Shown piece by piece: positions 50,311 to 59,386 of a stretch of 64,000 bases of DNA. How positions within the stretch are numbered: the first letter of the stretch is position 1; each line of letters starts with the position of its first letter. The DNA is from Novosphingobium sp. HII-3 (GTDB taxonomy: Bacteria; Pseudomonadota; Alphaproteobacteria; Sphingomonadales; Sphingomonadaceae): NCBI RefSeq assembly GCF_002916655.1, contig NZ_PPSM01000005.1, positions 1-64,000 of the forward strand. Reading direction: 5' to 3'. The notes beneath the pieces are model-generated. The model saw only the letters and a program-made list of their open reading frames with translations. It made no database searches and had not been told where the DNA came from. The position numbers and the translations under genes are program-made.

Positions 50311-50499
50311 TTACAGGCTAGCTACGGCCACGGGCGGAACGATCTGCCGGGCCAACCTGTTCCTGAGCTTGAGTTTTCGTGTGGTAAGGAGAGTGATTTC
50401 AACGAAATCGCCGATCTCGCGCCGTGCCGCCTTCTTGCGGCGCAGGGAGGCATCGAGCTTCTGGTGGAGCTCGAGCAGGCGGAACATGCGTTCAGTCAT
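50311..50499 (-). CDS. DUF465-like (YdcH-type) small protein 3
   Basis: The 62-residue protein begins MTERMFRLLELHQKLDASLRR and then has EITLLTTRKLKLRNRLARQI, which aligns with the helix-turn-helix layout of DUF465 (compare ARLKKRKLRLKDQI in the gene at 42095). The middle segment is divergent. ATG at 50499 has AGGG seven bases upstream. It is separated by 74 bases from terC, same strand. The 262 bases upstream (50500-50761) contain no gene that I can support. Confidence 0.6.
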   Translation of the reverse strand: MTERMFRLLELHQKLDASLRRKKAARREIGDFVEITLLTTRKLKLRNRLARQIVPPVAVASL

Positions 50500-50761
50500 T
50501 ACGTATCCCTATCGAACGGGTTGCTGTTCGATCGGATGAGCGGCGCATGGTTTGCTTGAAAGGACTGCTGAACCTGCACCGGGATCACCCGATGCGGTCC
50601 GACATCACGAGGCGCGAGGGAAATATCCCGATCGCGCCGCGCCAGAGGGGCCCGGCCCGCCCCGTTTCAATACGTGAATTCCGGAGTCTGTTCAACCCCC
50701 AACGATGTCCACCGCGTCCGACATGGCCGAAGGCGCGCGAACAGGGAGTGCGGGCCGAACC

Positions 50762-51634
50762 TCAGAGCTGCGCGAAAAGCTCCAGCATGTGCTGCCATGC
50801 GCGATCCGCCTGAACGGGATCATAAGCCGGCGAATCGGGAACGCACCATCCGTGGTCGGCGGGGTAGACTTCGACCTGCGCCGGGCGATGTGCAGCCTCG
50901 GCCGCCTTGCGCAGCGCATCCTTGGCCCCGGGCTGCTTCGCATCGTCGTTTCGAGCGATGGCGAAGTGGAAGCCTGCCTTCGTTCCGGCCAGCAGCCGGT
51001 GAGGACTATCGGCAGCATCGGTGACGAGCCCGGCTCCGTGCAGGGACACCGCCGCTCCAACCCTGGCGGGTACGGCCGCTGCCGTCCGCACGGTGAAGGG
51101 TCCACCCATGCAATAGCCGTTGCTGCCTATCCTGCGCCTGCGATCCACCGCCTTCTGCGCATCGAGAAAGGTCACGTAGGCCTTCGCGTCCCCTGTGACG
51201 GCGTCCGGGGTCAGCGCGGCGCGCATGGGCCCGATCTTCGCCTGTCCTTCCGGGGTCCGAAATTCTGCGAAGCTCTTCATGATGGGCGCGGGGGCTGAGC
51301 GGTAATAGGGGTTCACGACAAGCACGGCATAGCCGCGCGCCGCAAGGCTGCGGGCCATGATCTTCTTCGCATCCCGCAAACCGGCCACATCGGGCCACAT
51401 TACGACGCCGGGGTGAGCCCCCTTGCCCGGATGGACGAAGAACGCATCGCACACGCCATCGGCGGTGGTGATGGAAACCATGCGCTCCTGCAGCGACGGT
51501 CCACTCTCACCCGCAACCGCACCGCATCCCGCCAGTGCCGCGCCGGCGCCAAGCACGGTAAACTGTCGCCGGTCGAGCCCCCTCATGCGGTGGTCTGCCC
51601 TGGCGAAATCCTCGGCCGTGAAGTCTTCACACAT
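50762..51634 (-). CDS. Dienelactone hydrolase-family protein with N-terminal export signal
   Basis: The 290-residue protein has a hydrophobic segment RRQFTVLGAGAALAGCGAVAG near residues 22-42, an RR-type start followed by a lipobox-like LAGC, so export by Tat with lipidation is possible. The hydrolase domain shows HPGVVMWPDVAGLRDAKK, NPYYRSAPAP, the nucleophile elbow GSNGYCMGGPFT (Cys in place of Ser, as in dienelactone hydrolase) and a likely His in YPADHGWC. The function is hydrolysis of a cyclic or ester substrate outside the cytoplasm, inferred from family. Confidence 0.82.
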   Translation of the reverse strand: MCEDFTAEDFARADHRMRGLDRRQFTVLGAGAALAGCGAVAGESGPSLQERMVSITTADGVCDAFFVHPGKGAHPGVVMWPDVAGLRDAKKIMARSLAARGYAVLVVNPYYRSAPAPIMKSFAEFRTPEGQAKIGPMRAALTPDAVTGDAKAYVTFLDAQKAVDRRRRIGSNGYCMGGPFTVRTAAAVPARVGAAVSLHGAGLVTDAADSPHRLLAGTKAGFHFAIARNDDAKQPGAKDALRKAAEAAHRPAQVEVYPADHGWCVPDSPAYDPVQADRAWQHMLELFAQL

Positions 51635-51691
51635 AGGCTTTTTCTCCGCTCGTCGCTTCGCTGGCCAGCCTAGCGTTGCGCACCGATCCGC

Positions 51692-52093
51692 TCAATCACC
51701 GTTGAAATTCAATTCCAGGTTCACTGCATTCGGATCCGTCAGGAAGATCTGACGCAGACCAATGTGGCGCAGGTCGTTCACGCGGTAGGAGAGCCCCATC
51801 GCATCCAGCCGCTCGCAGGCGGCACCGAAGCCTGTGCAGCGCAGGGCGACGTGGTGCAGCGCGTTCGTGGGCGCACCGGGCTGGTACTCGTCATAGCGGC
51901 CGGGCGCGGTCGTCCGGTCAACGAGATGCACGATTGGCAGACCGGAGGCGTCCCTCATCCAGTATCCCGCGATGCCGGCGCGGATGGAAGGGTTCTCGCT
52001 GCGCACCAGGCCCAGCACCCGCTCATAGAAGCTGGCAGTGCCTTCGAGGTCGTCCGTCAGTACGTTGACGTGATCGATACCGCTGACCTGCAT
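51692..52093 (-). CDS. VOC-superfamily (glyoxalase-like) protein
   Basis: The 133-residue vicinal-oxygen-chelate protein has a beta-alpha-beta-beta-beta repeat with metal-ligand candidates: His of IDHVNVLT, His of PIVHLVD, His of LHHVALRC and Glu of NLELNF at the C-terminus. Lyase, dioxygenase or bleomycin-resistance-like function cannot be resolved. It lies between the dienelactone hydrolase gene and purU on the same strand, with 57- and 72-base gaps. Confidence 0.85.
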   Translation of the reverse strand: MQVSGIDHVNVLTDDLEGTASFYERVLGLVRSENPSIRAGIAGYWMRDASGLPIVHLVDRTTAPGRYDEYQPGAPTNALHHVALRCTGFGAACERLDAMGLSYRVNDLRHIGLRQIFLTDPNAVNLELNFNGD

Positions 52094-52165
52094 GGCCCTC
52101 TTCCCTCCGTCTTTCCCGCCACTGTCGCGCGGGATGAGCCGGGAGGCAATGGGGATCGTGCCGCG

Positions 52166-53020
52166 TCAGCTGCGAAATACAACCGTTCTCGCGCCGTTGA
52201 GCAGCACGCGATCCTCAAGGTGAAGGCGTACCGCCTCGGCGAGCACGCGACGCTCGATGTCGCGACCCTTGCGGACCATATCCTCTGGCGTGTCGGCGTG
52301 TGTGACGGGTTCGACGTCCTGGTGGATGATCGGTCCTTCGTCGAGATCGGCGGTCACGTAGTGCGCAGTCGCCCCGATCATCTTCACGCCCCGCGCGTGC
52401 GCCTGGTGATAGGGCTTGGCGCCCTTGAAGCCCGGCAGGAACGAGTGGTGGATGTTGATGCACCGCCCCGAAAGGAAGGCGGCCATTTCATCGGACAGGA
52501 TCTGCATGTAGCGGGCGAGGACGATGAGTTCGGCCCGCGTCTCCTCCACCAGAGCGCGCACCTGCGCCTCCTGCTCGGCCTTGGTGTCACGGGTCACCGG
52601 CAGGTGATGGAAGGGAATGTCACCCAGCATCAAGGTGTTCACCGCCTCGCGCGGGTGGTTCGACACCACGCCGACGATGTCCATGGCGATTTCGCCGATC
52701 CGGTGGCGGTACAGCAAATCGGCCAGACAGTGATCGAACTTGCTGACCATCAGCAGCACGCGCCGGGGCCGGTCGCGCCGCTGCATCGACCAGGCCATTC
52801 CGTATTCGTGAGCGATTGGGCCGAAGCCCTCGCGAATGTCCTCTCGGTCGGCAGTGCCGGGATCGAAGGCGACCCGCATGAAGAAGCGGCCCTGCTCCTG
52901 ATCGTCGAACTGCTGGGCCTCGACGATGTTCGCCCCCATCTGCGCGAGATAGCCGGTGACGCGCGCGACGATGCCGGGACGGTCGGCGCAGGACAGCGCC
53001 AGGATCAGCGGTTCGGCCAT
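52166..53020 (-). CDS. purU: Formyltetrahydrofolate deformylase PurU
   Basis: PurU hydrolyses 10-formyl-THF to formate and THF, balancing one-carbon pools. The 284-residue protein has an N-terminal ACT domain ([33 protein letters not shown]) and a formyltransferase-like domain with [44 protein letters not shown]. The catalytic Asp is in the LDEGPII motif. ATG at 53020 is used. It starts 11 bases after the nitronate monooxygenase-like gene, so they are probably co-transcribed. Confidence 0.95.
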   Translation of the reverse strand: MAEPLILALSCADRPGIVARVTGYLAQMGANIVEAQQFDDQEQGRFFMRVAFDPGTADREDIREGFGPIAHEYGMAWSMQRRDRPRRVLLMVSKFDHCLADLLYRHRIGEIAMDIVGVVSNHPREAVNTLMLGDIPFHHLPVTRDTKAEQEAQVRALVEETRAELIVLARYMQILSDEMAAFLSGRCINIHHSFLPGFKGAKPYHQAHARGVKMIGATAHYVTADLDEGPIIHQDVEPVTHADTPEDMVRKGRDIERRVLAEAVRLHLEDRVLLNGARTVVFRS

Positions 53021-53031
53021 GGTTCCCGTCC

Positions 53032-54063
53032 TCAGGCGGCGATCGGCGCGCCGGCGCGGTTGGTCAGCGCGGCTTCGCTTTCGGCCATGAGGGCGGCGAT
53101 GATATCCGTGACCGGCTCTTCCTTGCTGACCATGCCGACCGATTGTCCGGCCATGATCGAGCCGCTCTCCACGTCGCCGTCGATGACCGCGCGACGCAGG
53201 GCTCCGGCCCAGAAATGCTCGATCTGAAGCTGCGCCTCGCCCATGTCGACCTCACCGGCGTCGAGGCGGCGCGCCACCTCGATCTGCTTGGCGGTGAACT
53301 CCTCGGTGCCCTTGTTCTTGAGCGCGCGGACGGGAATCACCGGCAGGCGGGGGTCGACCTGCACCGAGGCGATGGCATCCCGCGCGGAGGCACGGAAGAA
53401 CGCCTTCTTGAAATCGGGATGCGCGATCGATTCACTGGCGCAGGCAAAGCGGGTGCCGAGTTGCACGCCGGCCGCGCCCATCTCCAGGTAACCTGCCATC
53501 GCTTCGCCGCGGCCGATGCCGCCGGCCACGAACACCAGATGATCCGCCGCAAGGCTCGGCAGGATTTCCTGCGCGAGGACGGACGTGGACACGGGGCCGA
53601 TGTGGCCGCCCGCTTCCATGCCCTCGATCACAAGCGCGTCCGCGCCGGAGCGCAGCAGCTTCTTGCCGAGCGCCAGCGTGGGCGCAAAGCAGATGACCTT
53701 GGCACCATGCGCCTTGATCGCCTCGACACTGCCCTTGGGCGGGATACCGCCAGCCAGCACGACATGCGTGACGCCGTGCTTTGCGCAGACATCGATAAGA
53801 TCGAACAACTGCGGGTGCATGGTGATGAGGTTCACGCCGAAGGGCTTGGACGTCAGCGCCTTGGTGGCGGCGATTTCCGTGTCCAGAAGCGCAGGCGTCA
53901 TCGCGCCGCAGGCGATCACACCGAAGCCGCCCGCGTTACTGATCGCCGAAACGAGATTGCGTTCGGACACCCACGACATCGCGCCGCACAGGATCGCGGT
54001 CTCGCTACCGAGGAATTCGCAGCCACGCGCCATCAGCGCTGAAGTCTTGGTGTTGGCGGTCAT
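53032..54063 (-). CDS. Nitronate monooxygenase-like FMN protein
   Basis: The 343-residue FMN TIM barrel resembles nitronate monooxygenase (2-nitropropane dioxygenase): [107 protein letters not shown]. The same family includes trans-2-enoyl-ACP reductases and other FMN enzymes, so the substrate is open. ATG at 54063 has GGGA six bases upstream. It is divergent from the CoA transferase gene. Confidence 0.85.
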   Translation of the reverse strand: MTANTKTSALMARGCEFLGSETAILCGAMSWVSERNLVSAISNAGGFGVIACGAMTPALLDTEIAATKALTSKPFGVNLITMHPQLFDLIDVCAKHGVTHVVLAGGIPPKGSVEAIKAHGAKVICFAPTLALGKKLLRSGADALVIEGMEAGGHIGPVSTSVLAQEILPSLAADHLVFVAGGIGRGEAMAGYLEMGAAGVQLGTRFACASESIAHPDFKKAFFRASARDAIASVQVDPRLPVIPVRALKNKGTEEFTAKQIEVARRLDAGEVDMGEAQLQIEHFWAGALRRAVIDGDVESGSIMAGQSVGMVSKEEPVTDIIAALMAESEAALTNRAGAPIAA

Positions 54064-54287
54064 TGACGTTCCCATGCCCCGGATTTTTCGACAGCCGTGC
54101 GCCATACGGGTCGAAGCGGCCCCAGACAAGCGGCCAGAAAGGGCAGACGTTGGATGAGCCCGCCGGACCATCGCCGCCCGGCTTGACGAGTGACCGTTGG
54201 AGCGGCTCGATTGCACGCACTGCACTTGCCTCGACGGCGCCCCCCGGCAAACCTGCGCGGAGGATAAGGCAATGCCGGGAGTTGATG

Positions 54288-55583
54288 ATGAACGCGAAGC
54301 AGATCTATGCCGACAGGCTCATGAGTGCGGACGAAGCGGTCCGCCTCGTCAGGAGCGGCAGCGATCTTGCCCTTGGCATGGCGGTGGCGGAGCCCCCCGC
54401 CCTCCTTGCAGCTCTCGCCCGCCGTGCAGAGGCAGGCGACGTGCAGGACCTGCGGGTGTGGTACCTGCTTTCGCAGGCGCACGCCGGATCGACCATCCTG
54501 CGACGCGACCGGCTTGGGGCCATCCAGCCACGGTGCGTCTTCATGAGCGGGGTGGAACGCGCCCTCGTCGCTGCCGACCCTTCGGCCGAAGCGCTGATCG
54601 ACTTCGTGCCCTGCGCCTTCAGCGGATCACCCCGCCTCCTGCGCGACGAACTGGCGCTCGACAGCTGCATCCTCACTGTTTCACCCATGGACGAGAACGG
54701 ATACTTCAGCTTCGGCGTCGCGAACGACTACACCTCCGTTGCCGCTCACTGCGCGCGCACCGTCATTGTCGAGGTCAACCCTGCGATGCCGCGCGTCGCC
54801 TGTTCGACGCCGCTTCACATCTCGCAGGTCAGCGCGGTGGTGGAAAACCGGGCAGCACTGCTGTCCTTCGGCGAACAGGGCATGTCGGCCGAGGATGAGA
54901 CGATCGCCGGCTATATCGCGGAACTGGTGGACGACGGCGCCTGCCTGCAGATGGGCATCGGCAACCTGCCCGCTGCGGTCTGCCGCCTCATCGGCAACCG
55001 CGCGGAGCTGGGTATTCATACGGAACTGCTGACCCCCTCGCTGGCCGGGCTGGTGCACTCGGGCGCCGTCACCAACCGGCGCAAGGCGACGCATCCCGGG
55101 CGCAGCGTCTTCACCTTCGCCATGGGGGACGAGCCGTTCTACCGCTGGATGGACGGGAACGCGCAGCTCTATTCGCTCCCGGTCGACATCGTGAACGACC
55201 CGGCGGAAATCGGCCGCAACGATCATGTCGTATCCGTGAACGCCACCATCCAGGTGGACCTGCAGGGCGCCTGCAACTCGGAGTTCATGGCGGGACGGCA
55301 GCATTCCGCCGCAGGCGGCCAGCTCGATTTCGTGCGAGGAGCCAATGCGTCGCGCCATGGGGTGTCAGTGATCGCCTGCCGGTCCACCGCACGCGGCGGC
55401 ACCGTCAGCCGGATCGTCCCGCGCCTCGACGGACCGGTGACCACGCCGCGCAACGACGTCCACTGGGTCGTCACCGAACACGGCGCGGCGAACCTGCGCG
55501 GCAAGTCCCTGCGGGAGCGCGCCGACCTTCTCATCGGCCTTGCCGACCCGAAGTTCCGGGACGAACTGGCGAGAGCGCTCTGA
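54288..55583 (+). CDS. Acetyl-CoA hydrolase / 4-hydroxybutyrate CoA-transferase family protein
   Basis: The 431-residue class I CoA transferase shows MSADEAVRLVRSGSDLALGMAVAEPPALLAAL at the N-terminus, CAFSGSPRLLRDELALDSCILTVSPMDENGYFSFGVA, GACLQMGIGNLPAAV and ELGIHTELLTPSLAGLVHSGAVTN. The Glu of GIHTEL is the likely catalytic residue by family comparison. It moves CoA between acyl donors, for instance acetate with 4-hydroxybutyrate or propionate. ATG at 54288 has GGGAG six bases upstream, and ATG at 54285 is a close alternative. A long open frame from 54063 is not coding. A bidirectional terminator follows. Confidence 0.88.
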   Translation: MNAKQIYADRLMSADEAVRLVRSGSDLALGMAVAEPPALLAALARRAEAGDVQDLRVWYLLSQAHAGSTILRRDRLGAIQPRCVFMSGVERALVAADPSAEALIDFVPCAFSGSPRLLRDELALDSCILTVSPMDENGYFSFGVANDYTSVAAHCARTVIVEVNPAMPRVACSTPLHISQVSAVVENRAALLSFGEQGMSAEDETIAGYIAELVDDGACLQMGIGNLPAAVCRLIGNRAELGIHTELLTPSLAGLVHSGAVTNRRKATHPGRSVFTFAMGDEPFYRWMDGNAQLYSLPVDIVNDPAEIGRNDHVVSVNATIQVDLQGACNSEFMAGRQHSAAGGQLDFVRGANASRHGVSVIACRSTARGGTVSRIVPRLDGPVTTPRNDVHWVVTEHGAANLRGKSLRERADLLIGLADPKFRDELARAL

Positions 55584-55590
55584 AAACGCG

Positions 55591-55619
55591 AAAAGGCGGC
55601 GCTCGGCGCGCCGCCTTTT
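55591..55619 (+). terminator. Bidirectional intrinsic terminator between CoA transferase and lysC
   Basis: A 12-base-pair stem with AAAAGGCGGCGC on the left and GCGCCGCCTTTT on the right encloses a five-base loop (55603-55607). A and T runs lie inside the arms, so it works in both directions for the two convergent genes. Confidence 0.9.
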
Positions 55620-55646
55620 CCTGATGTCCCGGCAGGAGCGCTGCGA

Positions 55647-56903
55647 TCAGGCGGCGGCGTCCAGCCCATAGGCGGTGTGCAACACGCGCACGGCCAGTTC
55701 GGTCTCGTCCGTGTCGATCAGGACCGAAACCTTGATCTCGCTGGTCGAGATGGCGATGATGTTGATGCCGCGATCGGCAAGCGTCTTGAACATGGTGCTC
55801 GCCACGCCCGCGTGGCTGCGCATGCCCACGCCCACGACGCTGATCTTCGCCACTGTACCGTCGGCGATGAGGCGGTAGTAGCCGATCACTTCCTTGCGTT
55901 CTTCCAGCAGCGCCTGGGCGCGCACGAGGTCGGCCTGAGGCACGGTGAAGGTGACGTCCGTCTCGCCCTTGTCCTTGGCGACGTTCTGGATGATCATGTC
56001 GACGTTGATGTTCGATTCCGCCAGCGGAGCGAAGATCGACGCCACCGCGCCCGGACGGTCAGGCACGCGGGTCAGGGTGACCTTGGCCTCGTTCTTGTCG
56101 GCGGCGATGCCGGTGATGAGCTGGCGTTCCATATCGCTTCCTTCAAGTTCTTCGTCGCTGACGATCAGGGTTCCAGGGATGGTGTCGGCGGCAGGCGCGC
56201 CCTCGTCGATGAACGAGGAAAGCACCTGCACCCGCACGTTCTCCTTCATGGCGAGGGAGACCGAGCGGGTCTGCAGCACCTTGGAGCCGACCGAGGCCAG
56301 CTCGAGCATTTCCTCATACGTCACGAGCGGCAGCTTGCGCGCCTTGGCGACGATGCGCGGGTCAGTGGTGTAGACGCCATCGACGTCGGTGTAGATGTCG
56401 CAGCGATCCGCCTTCACCGCCGCCGCCACGGCCACGGCCGAGGTGTCCGAGCCGCCACGGCCAAGCGTGGTCACCCGGCCTTCGGGCGAAACGCCCTGGA
56501 AGCCGGGGATGACCGCGATCTCGCCCGCCTGCATGGAAGCGATCAGGGCATCCGCATCGATCTCCTCGATTCGGGCCTTGGCGTGTGCGTCGTCGGTCTT
56601 GATCGGCACCTGCCAGCCGAGCCAGGACCGCGCCTTGCAGCCCATCGCCTGCAACGTCAACGCCAGGAGACCGGAGGTCACCTGTTCGCCGGATGCGACG
56701 ACGACGTCATATTCGGCGGGATCGTAAAGCGCGTTGGCTTCCCGGCAGAAGTTCACCAGGCGATCCGTCTCGCCGGCCATGGCGGAAACGACCACCGCCA
56801 CTTCATGCCCGGCTTCCTGCTGGCGTTTGACGATGCCCGCCACGCGCCGGATGCGCTCGGTGCCGGCCATGGAAGTGCCGCCGAATTTCATCACGATACG
56901 TGC
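55647..56903 (-). CDS. lysC: Aspartate kinase LysC
   Basis: LysC phosphorylates aspartate, the first step to lysine, threonine, methionine and diaminopimelate. The 418-residue protein has IVMKFGGTSMAGTERIRRVA, VVVSAMAGETD, VTTLGRGGSDTSAVAVAAAV and two ACT domains (VTLTRVPDRPGAVASIFAPLAESNINVDMIIQNV and ISVVGVGMRSHAGVASTMFKTLADRGINIIAISTSEIKVSVLI) for feedback control. TTG at 56903 (MARIVMKFGG) is preferred. An ATG at 56927 has no ribosome-binding site, and an ATG at 56891 would drop only four residues. It is divergent from ubiG, a common alphaproteobacterial pair. Confidence 0.95.
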   Translation of the reverse strand, partial: ARIVMKFGGTSMAGTERIRRVAGIVKRQQEAGHEVAVVVSAMAGETDRLVNFCREANALYDPAEYDVVVASGEQVTSGLLALTLQAMGCKARSWLGWQVPIKTDDAHAKARIEEIDADALIASMQAGEIAVIPGFQGVSPEGRVTTLGRGGSDTSAVAVAAAVKADRCDIYTDVDGVYTTDPRIVAKARKLPLVTYEEMLELASVGSKVLQTRSVSLAMKENVRVQVLSSFIDEGAPAADTIPGTLIVSDEELEGSDMERQLITGIAADKNEAKVTLTRVPDRPGAVASIFAPLAESNINVDMIIQNVAKDKGETDVTFTVPQADLVRAQALLEERKEVIGYYRLIADGTVAKISVVGVGMRSHAGVASTMFKTLADRGINIIAISTSEIKVSVLIDTDETELAVRVLHTAYGLDAAA

Positions 56904-56988
56904 CAAGGCGCCGTTGCTCCCCTGCATAAATACCCGGGCGACATGCGCGGGTGTGGATAAGAGTCGGCGGCGCTGTTAGGGGGGGATC

Positions 56989-57738
56989 ATGGACAATGCA
57001 ACTGCCTCGATGCCTGCTTCCGGCGCAACAATCGATCCCAAGGAGGCCGCTCACTTCGGCGCCCTGGCCGCAGAGTGGTGGGATCCCGCCGGTTCCTCCG
57101 CGATGCTCCACAAGCTCAATCCGGTACGACTGGCCTTCATCCGTGAGGCGATCGACCTGCATTTCAGCCAGGATTCGCGCGCGCTGAAGCCTCTGGCCGG
57201 AAAGACCGCGCTCGATGCCGGGTGTGGTGCGGGCCTGCTGTGCGAACCCCTGGCGCGCATGGGCGCAGCCGTGACCGGCGTCGATGCCGCGCCGGAAAAC
57301 ATTGCCGCCGCCCGCGCCCATGCCGACGCGATGGGTCTGCCGATCAGCTACCGGGCGGGGGAGCTGGGAACGCTGGGCCTCGCAAACTTCGATCTCGTCT
57401 GTTCGCTGGAGGTGGTCGAGCATGTGACGGACAAGGCCGCCTTCATGAGCCAGCTTGCCGCAGCGCTCGCTCCGGATGGTCTGATGATTCTCTCCTGCCC
57501 CAACCGCACCGCCCGCTCGCGCCTGCTTCTGGTGGAGGCAGCCGAGCGGCTCGGCCATGTGCCGCGCGGGACCCATGACTGGACCCAGTTCGTGACGCCG
57601 TCGGAACTGCAGGATCTGGCCAGCAGGGCCGGCCTGGAACTCGGCACCCCGCGCGGTATCGCCTGGTCGCCGCTCAAAGGCCTCCACCTCTCCGACGATC
57701 TCTCGCTCAACTTCATCGTCACCGCCCGCAAGCGCTGA
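56989..57738 (+). CDS. ubiG: Ubiquinone biosynthesis O-methyltransferase UbiG
   Basis: UbiG performs both O-methylations of ubiquinone synthesis. The 249-residue SAM enzyme has AAEWWDPAGSSAMLHKLNPVRLAFI (family N-terminus), motif I LDAGCGAGLLCEPLARMGAAVTGVDAA, DLVCSLEVVEHVTD, and a membrane-binding amphipathic region near residue 185. GGGGGGATC precedes ATG. It is divergent from lysC. Confidence 0.95.
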   Translation: MDNATASMPASGATIDPKEAAHFGALAAEWWDPAGSSAMLHKLNPVRLAFIREAIDLHFSQDSRALKPLAGKTALDAGCGAGLLCEPLARMGAAVTGVDAAPENIAAARAHADAMGLPISYRAGELGTLGLANFDLVCSLEVVEHVTDKAAFMSQLAAALAPDGLMILSCPNRTARSRLLLVEAAERLGHVPRGTHDWTQFVTPSELQDLASRAGLELGTPRGIAWSPLKGLHLSDDLSLNFIVTARKR

Positions 57739-57830
57739 GACCGGCGGGCGGACGAGACGGACGTACCCACGCGGGAATTCCCTCGCCGCCCGGATGCCGG
57801 AACATTCCCTCCCGGAAGAGGGAGAGCAAG

Positions 57831-58880
57831 ATGGAACGGCTGCGCGTCATTCAGTGGACCACCGGCAAGGTCGGCAAGCACGCCCTTCGCGCGATCCTCG
57901 ACGATCCCCGGCTGGAACTGGTGGGGTGCTTCGCCTGGTCGGATGACAAGAACGGCCAGGATGCCGGGGCACTGTGCGGACGACCGGACACCGGCATCCT
58001 TGCCACCAACGATGTCGAAACCCTTCTCGCGCTGGGCGCCGACACCATCCTCTACACGCCGTTCGAAGCCGATCTCGATCAGGCCGTGCGACTGCTGGAG
58101 AGCGGCGCCGACGTGGTCTCCACCAACCTGTTCCTCAATGTCGGCGGCATCCGGGGCGAAGTGAAGGAGCGGCTCGAGGCGGCCTGCGCCAGGGGAAATT
58201 CCTCGCTGTACATCACCGGCATCAATCCCGGCTGGATCAACTCCGTCACCGCCAGCCTGACTGCGATCTGCCGCGATGTGCGTTCCGTTTCCCTCACCGA
58301 ATCAGCGGACTGTTCCGTCTACGAATCCGTGGAGACCTGGGGCTTCCTCGGCATCGGAGAGCCGGGGGGCATGACGCCGCAACTGGCGGAACGGGCGCAG
58401 GCCTGGCTGATCCTCTTTCGCGACGCTGTCGAACGCATCGGTGCCGCCCTTGACCTGACCTTCGACGACATCGAGTTCTTCTGCGAGTACGCCACCGCTG
58501 CGGAGAACGTCGACCTTGGCTGGATGCGGATGGACAAGGGCACCAACGCCGCCCTGCGCGGCGGCTGGCGTGGCAAGGTCGGCGGTCAAACCGTCGTGAT
58601 CCTGACGGTCGTGTGGTACCTCACCCGCAATCTGGCCGAAGGCTGGGAAATCGACGACGATCAGTATCATCTCGTCGTGCAGGGTGAACCGAGCATCGAC
58701 ACGCGCATGCGCCTGATCCCGGAGCCGCACTGGAAGAACCACGATTGGGACATCATGACCGCCCTGCCCGCCGTCAGCGCCGTGCCGCAGATCAAGGCCT
58801 CACCCGCTGGCGTGCTCGGGCTGCTCGACGTCGGGCTGCCGGTGGCACCCGTGGGCGAATGGAACCGCGCGCGGCGCTAG
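57831..58880 (+). CDS. DapB-like NAD(P)H-binding oxidoreductase
   Basis: The 349-residue protein has an N-terminal dinucleotide fold (RVIQWTTGKVGKHALRAILDDPRLELVGCFAWSDDKNGQDAG, residues 4-46), ADTILYTPFEADLDQAVRLLESGADVVSTNLFL, and GINPGWINSV. It resembles the group annotated dihydrodipicolinate reductase N-terminus domain protein or 2,4-diaminopentanoate dehydrogenase-like, not the true DapB of lysine synthesis (different length and lacking the HHxxK motif). The substrate is unknown. Its TAG stop shares a CTAG with the stop of the convergent kinase gene. Confidence 0.8.
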   Translation: MERLRVIQWTTGKVGKHALRAILDDPRLELVGCFAWSDDKNGQDAGALCGRPDTGILATNDVETLLALGADTILYTPFEADLDQAVRLLESGADVVSTNLFLNVGGIRGEVKERLEAACARGNSSLYITGINPGWINSVTASLTAICRDVRSVSLTESADCSVYESVETWGFLGIGEPGGMTPQLAERAQAWLILFRDAVERIGAALDLTFDDIEFFCEYATAAENVDLGWMRMDKGTNAALRGGWRGKVGGQTVVILTVVWYLTRNLAEGWEIDDDQYHLVVQGEPSIDTRMRLIPEPHWKNHDWDIMTALPAVSAVPQIKASPAGVLGLLDVGLPVAPVGEWNRARR

Positions 58881-59386
58881 GCGAGCAGAAGGTCTATCGC
58901 GCCAAGCGCCATCGTCTCGCGCTCCTGCCAGGAACCGGAAACCCGCACGAACGGTACACCGGCTCGCAGCAGCATCTCTTCGCTGAGCGCGGCGAAACGG
59001 CGGCGCTCCATGTCCTCGCCGAAAAAGCGGGTACCATCCTCGCACCAGGGCACATCCGGTTCGAACAGCAGGTAGAGATCGGCCTTCGGATACGAAAGGA
59101 GCGTATCGGGAACTTCGCCGAACAGCATCTGCGCCCAGGCGGCCGTCATGAGCTGGTCGGTATCGAGCACGAGCAGCGGCGGCTGCTCGGCCATGGCGCG
59201 CCGATTGGCCCGCGCCTGCCCCTCCGCGATGACGAGAAGATCGACCATCGAGAGGTCGGTGCCACGCTCCTCGCAATAGGCGCGGCCGTACTCCGGCACG
59301 AAGGGCCAACCGCGCAGCGTCAGCAGGCGCTCGCACAAGACTGACTTGCCCGTGCTTTCCGCGCCGTGCAGGCACACTGTCTTCAT
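58877..59386 (-). CDS. NadR-type nicotinamide ribose kinase-like P-loop ATPase
   Basis: The 169-residue P-loop protein has CLHGAESTGKSVLCERLL (Walker A GAESTGKS), PFVPEYGRAYCEERG, LVLDTDQLMTAAWAQMLFG, and RVSGSWQERE. These match the ribosylnicotinamide kinase domain of NadR. The NMN adenylyltransferase and DNA-binding parts are absent. It overlaps pnuC by four bases, so the two form a nicotinamide riboside import-and-phosphorylation pair in which the kinase traps the substrate. ATG at 59386 is inside the pnuC end. Confidence 0.85.
   Translation of the reverse strand: MKTVCLHGAESTGKSVLCERLLTLRGWPFVPEYGRAYCEERGTDLSMVDLLVIAEGQARANRRAMAEQPPLLVLDTDQLMTAAWAQMLFGEVPDTLLSYPKADLYLLFEPDVPWCEDGTRFFGEDMERRRFAALSEEMLLRAGVPFVRVSGSWQERETMALGAIDLLLA

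Noticed and set aside
50424..50813. 129-codon plus-strand frame in the gap between the DUF465-like gene and the dienelactone hydrolase gene
   Set aside because: It runs antisense through both neighbouring genes, and its composition is that of an antisense frame. The in-gap segment (from ATG near 50548) has no recognisable protein pattern.
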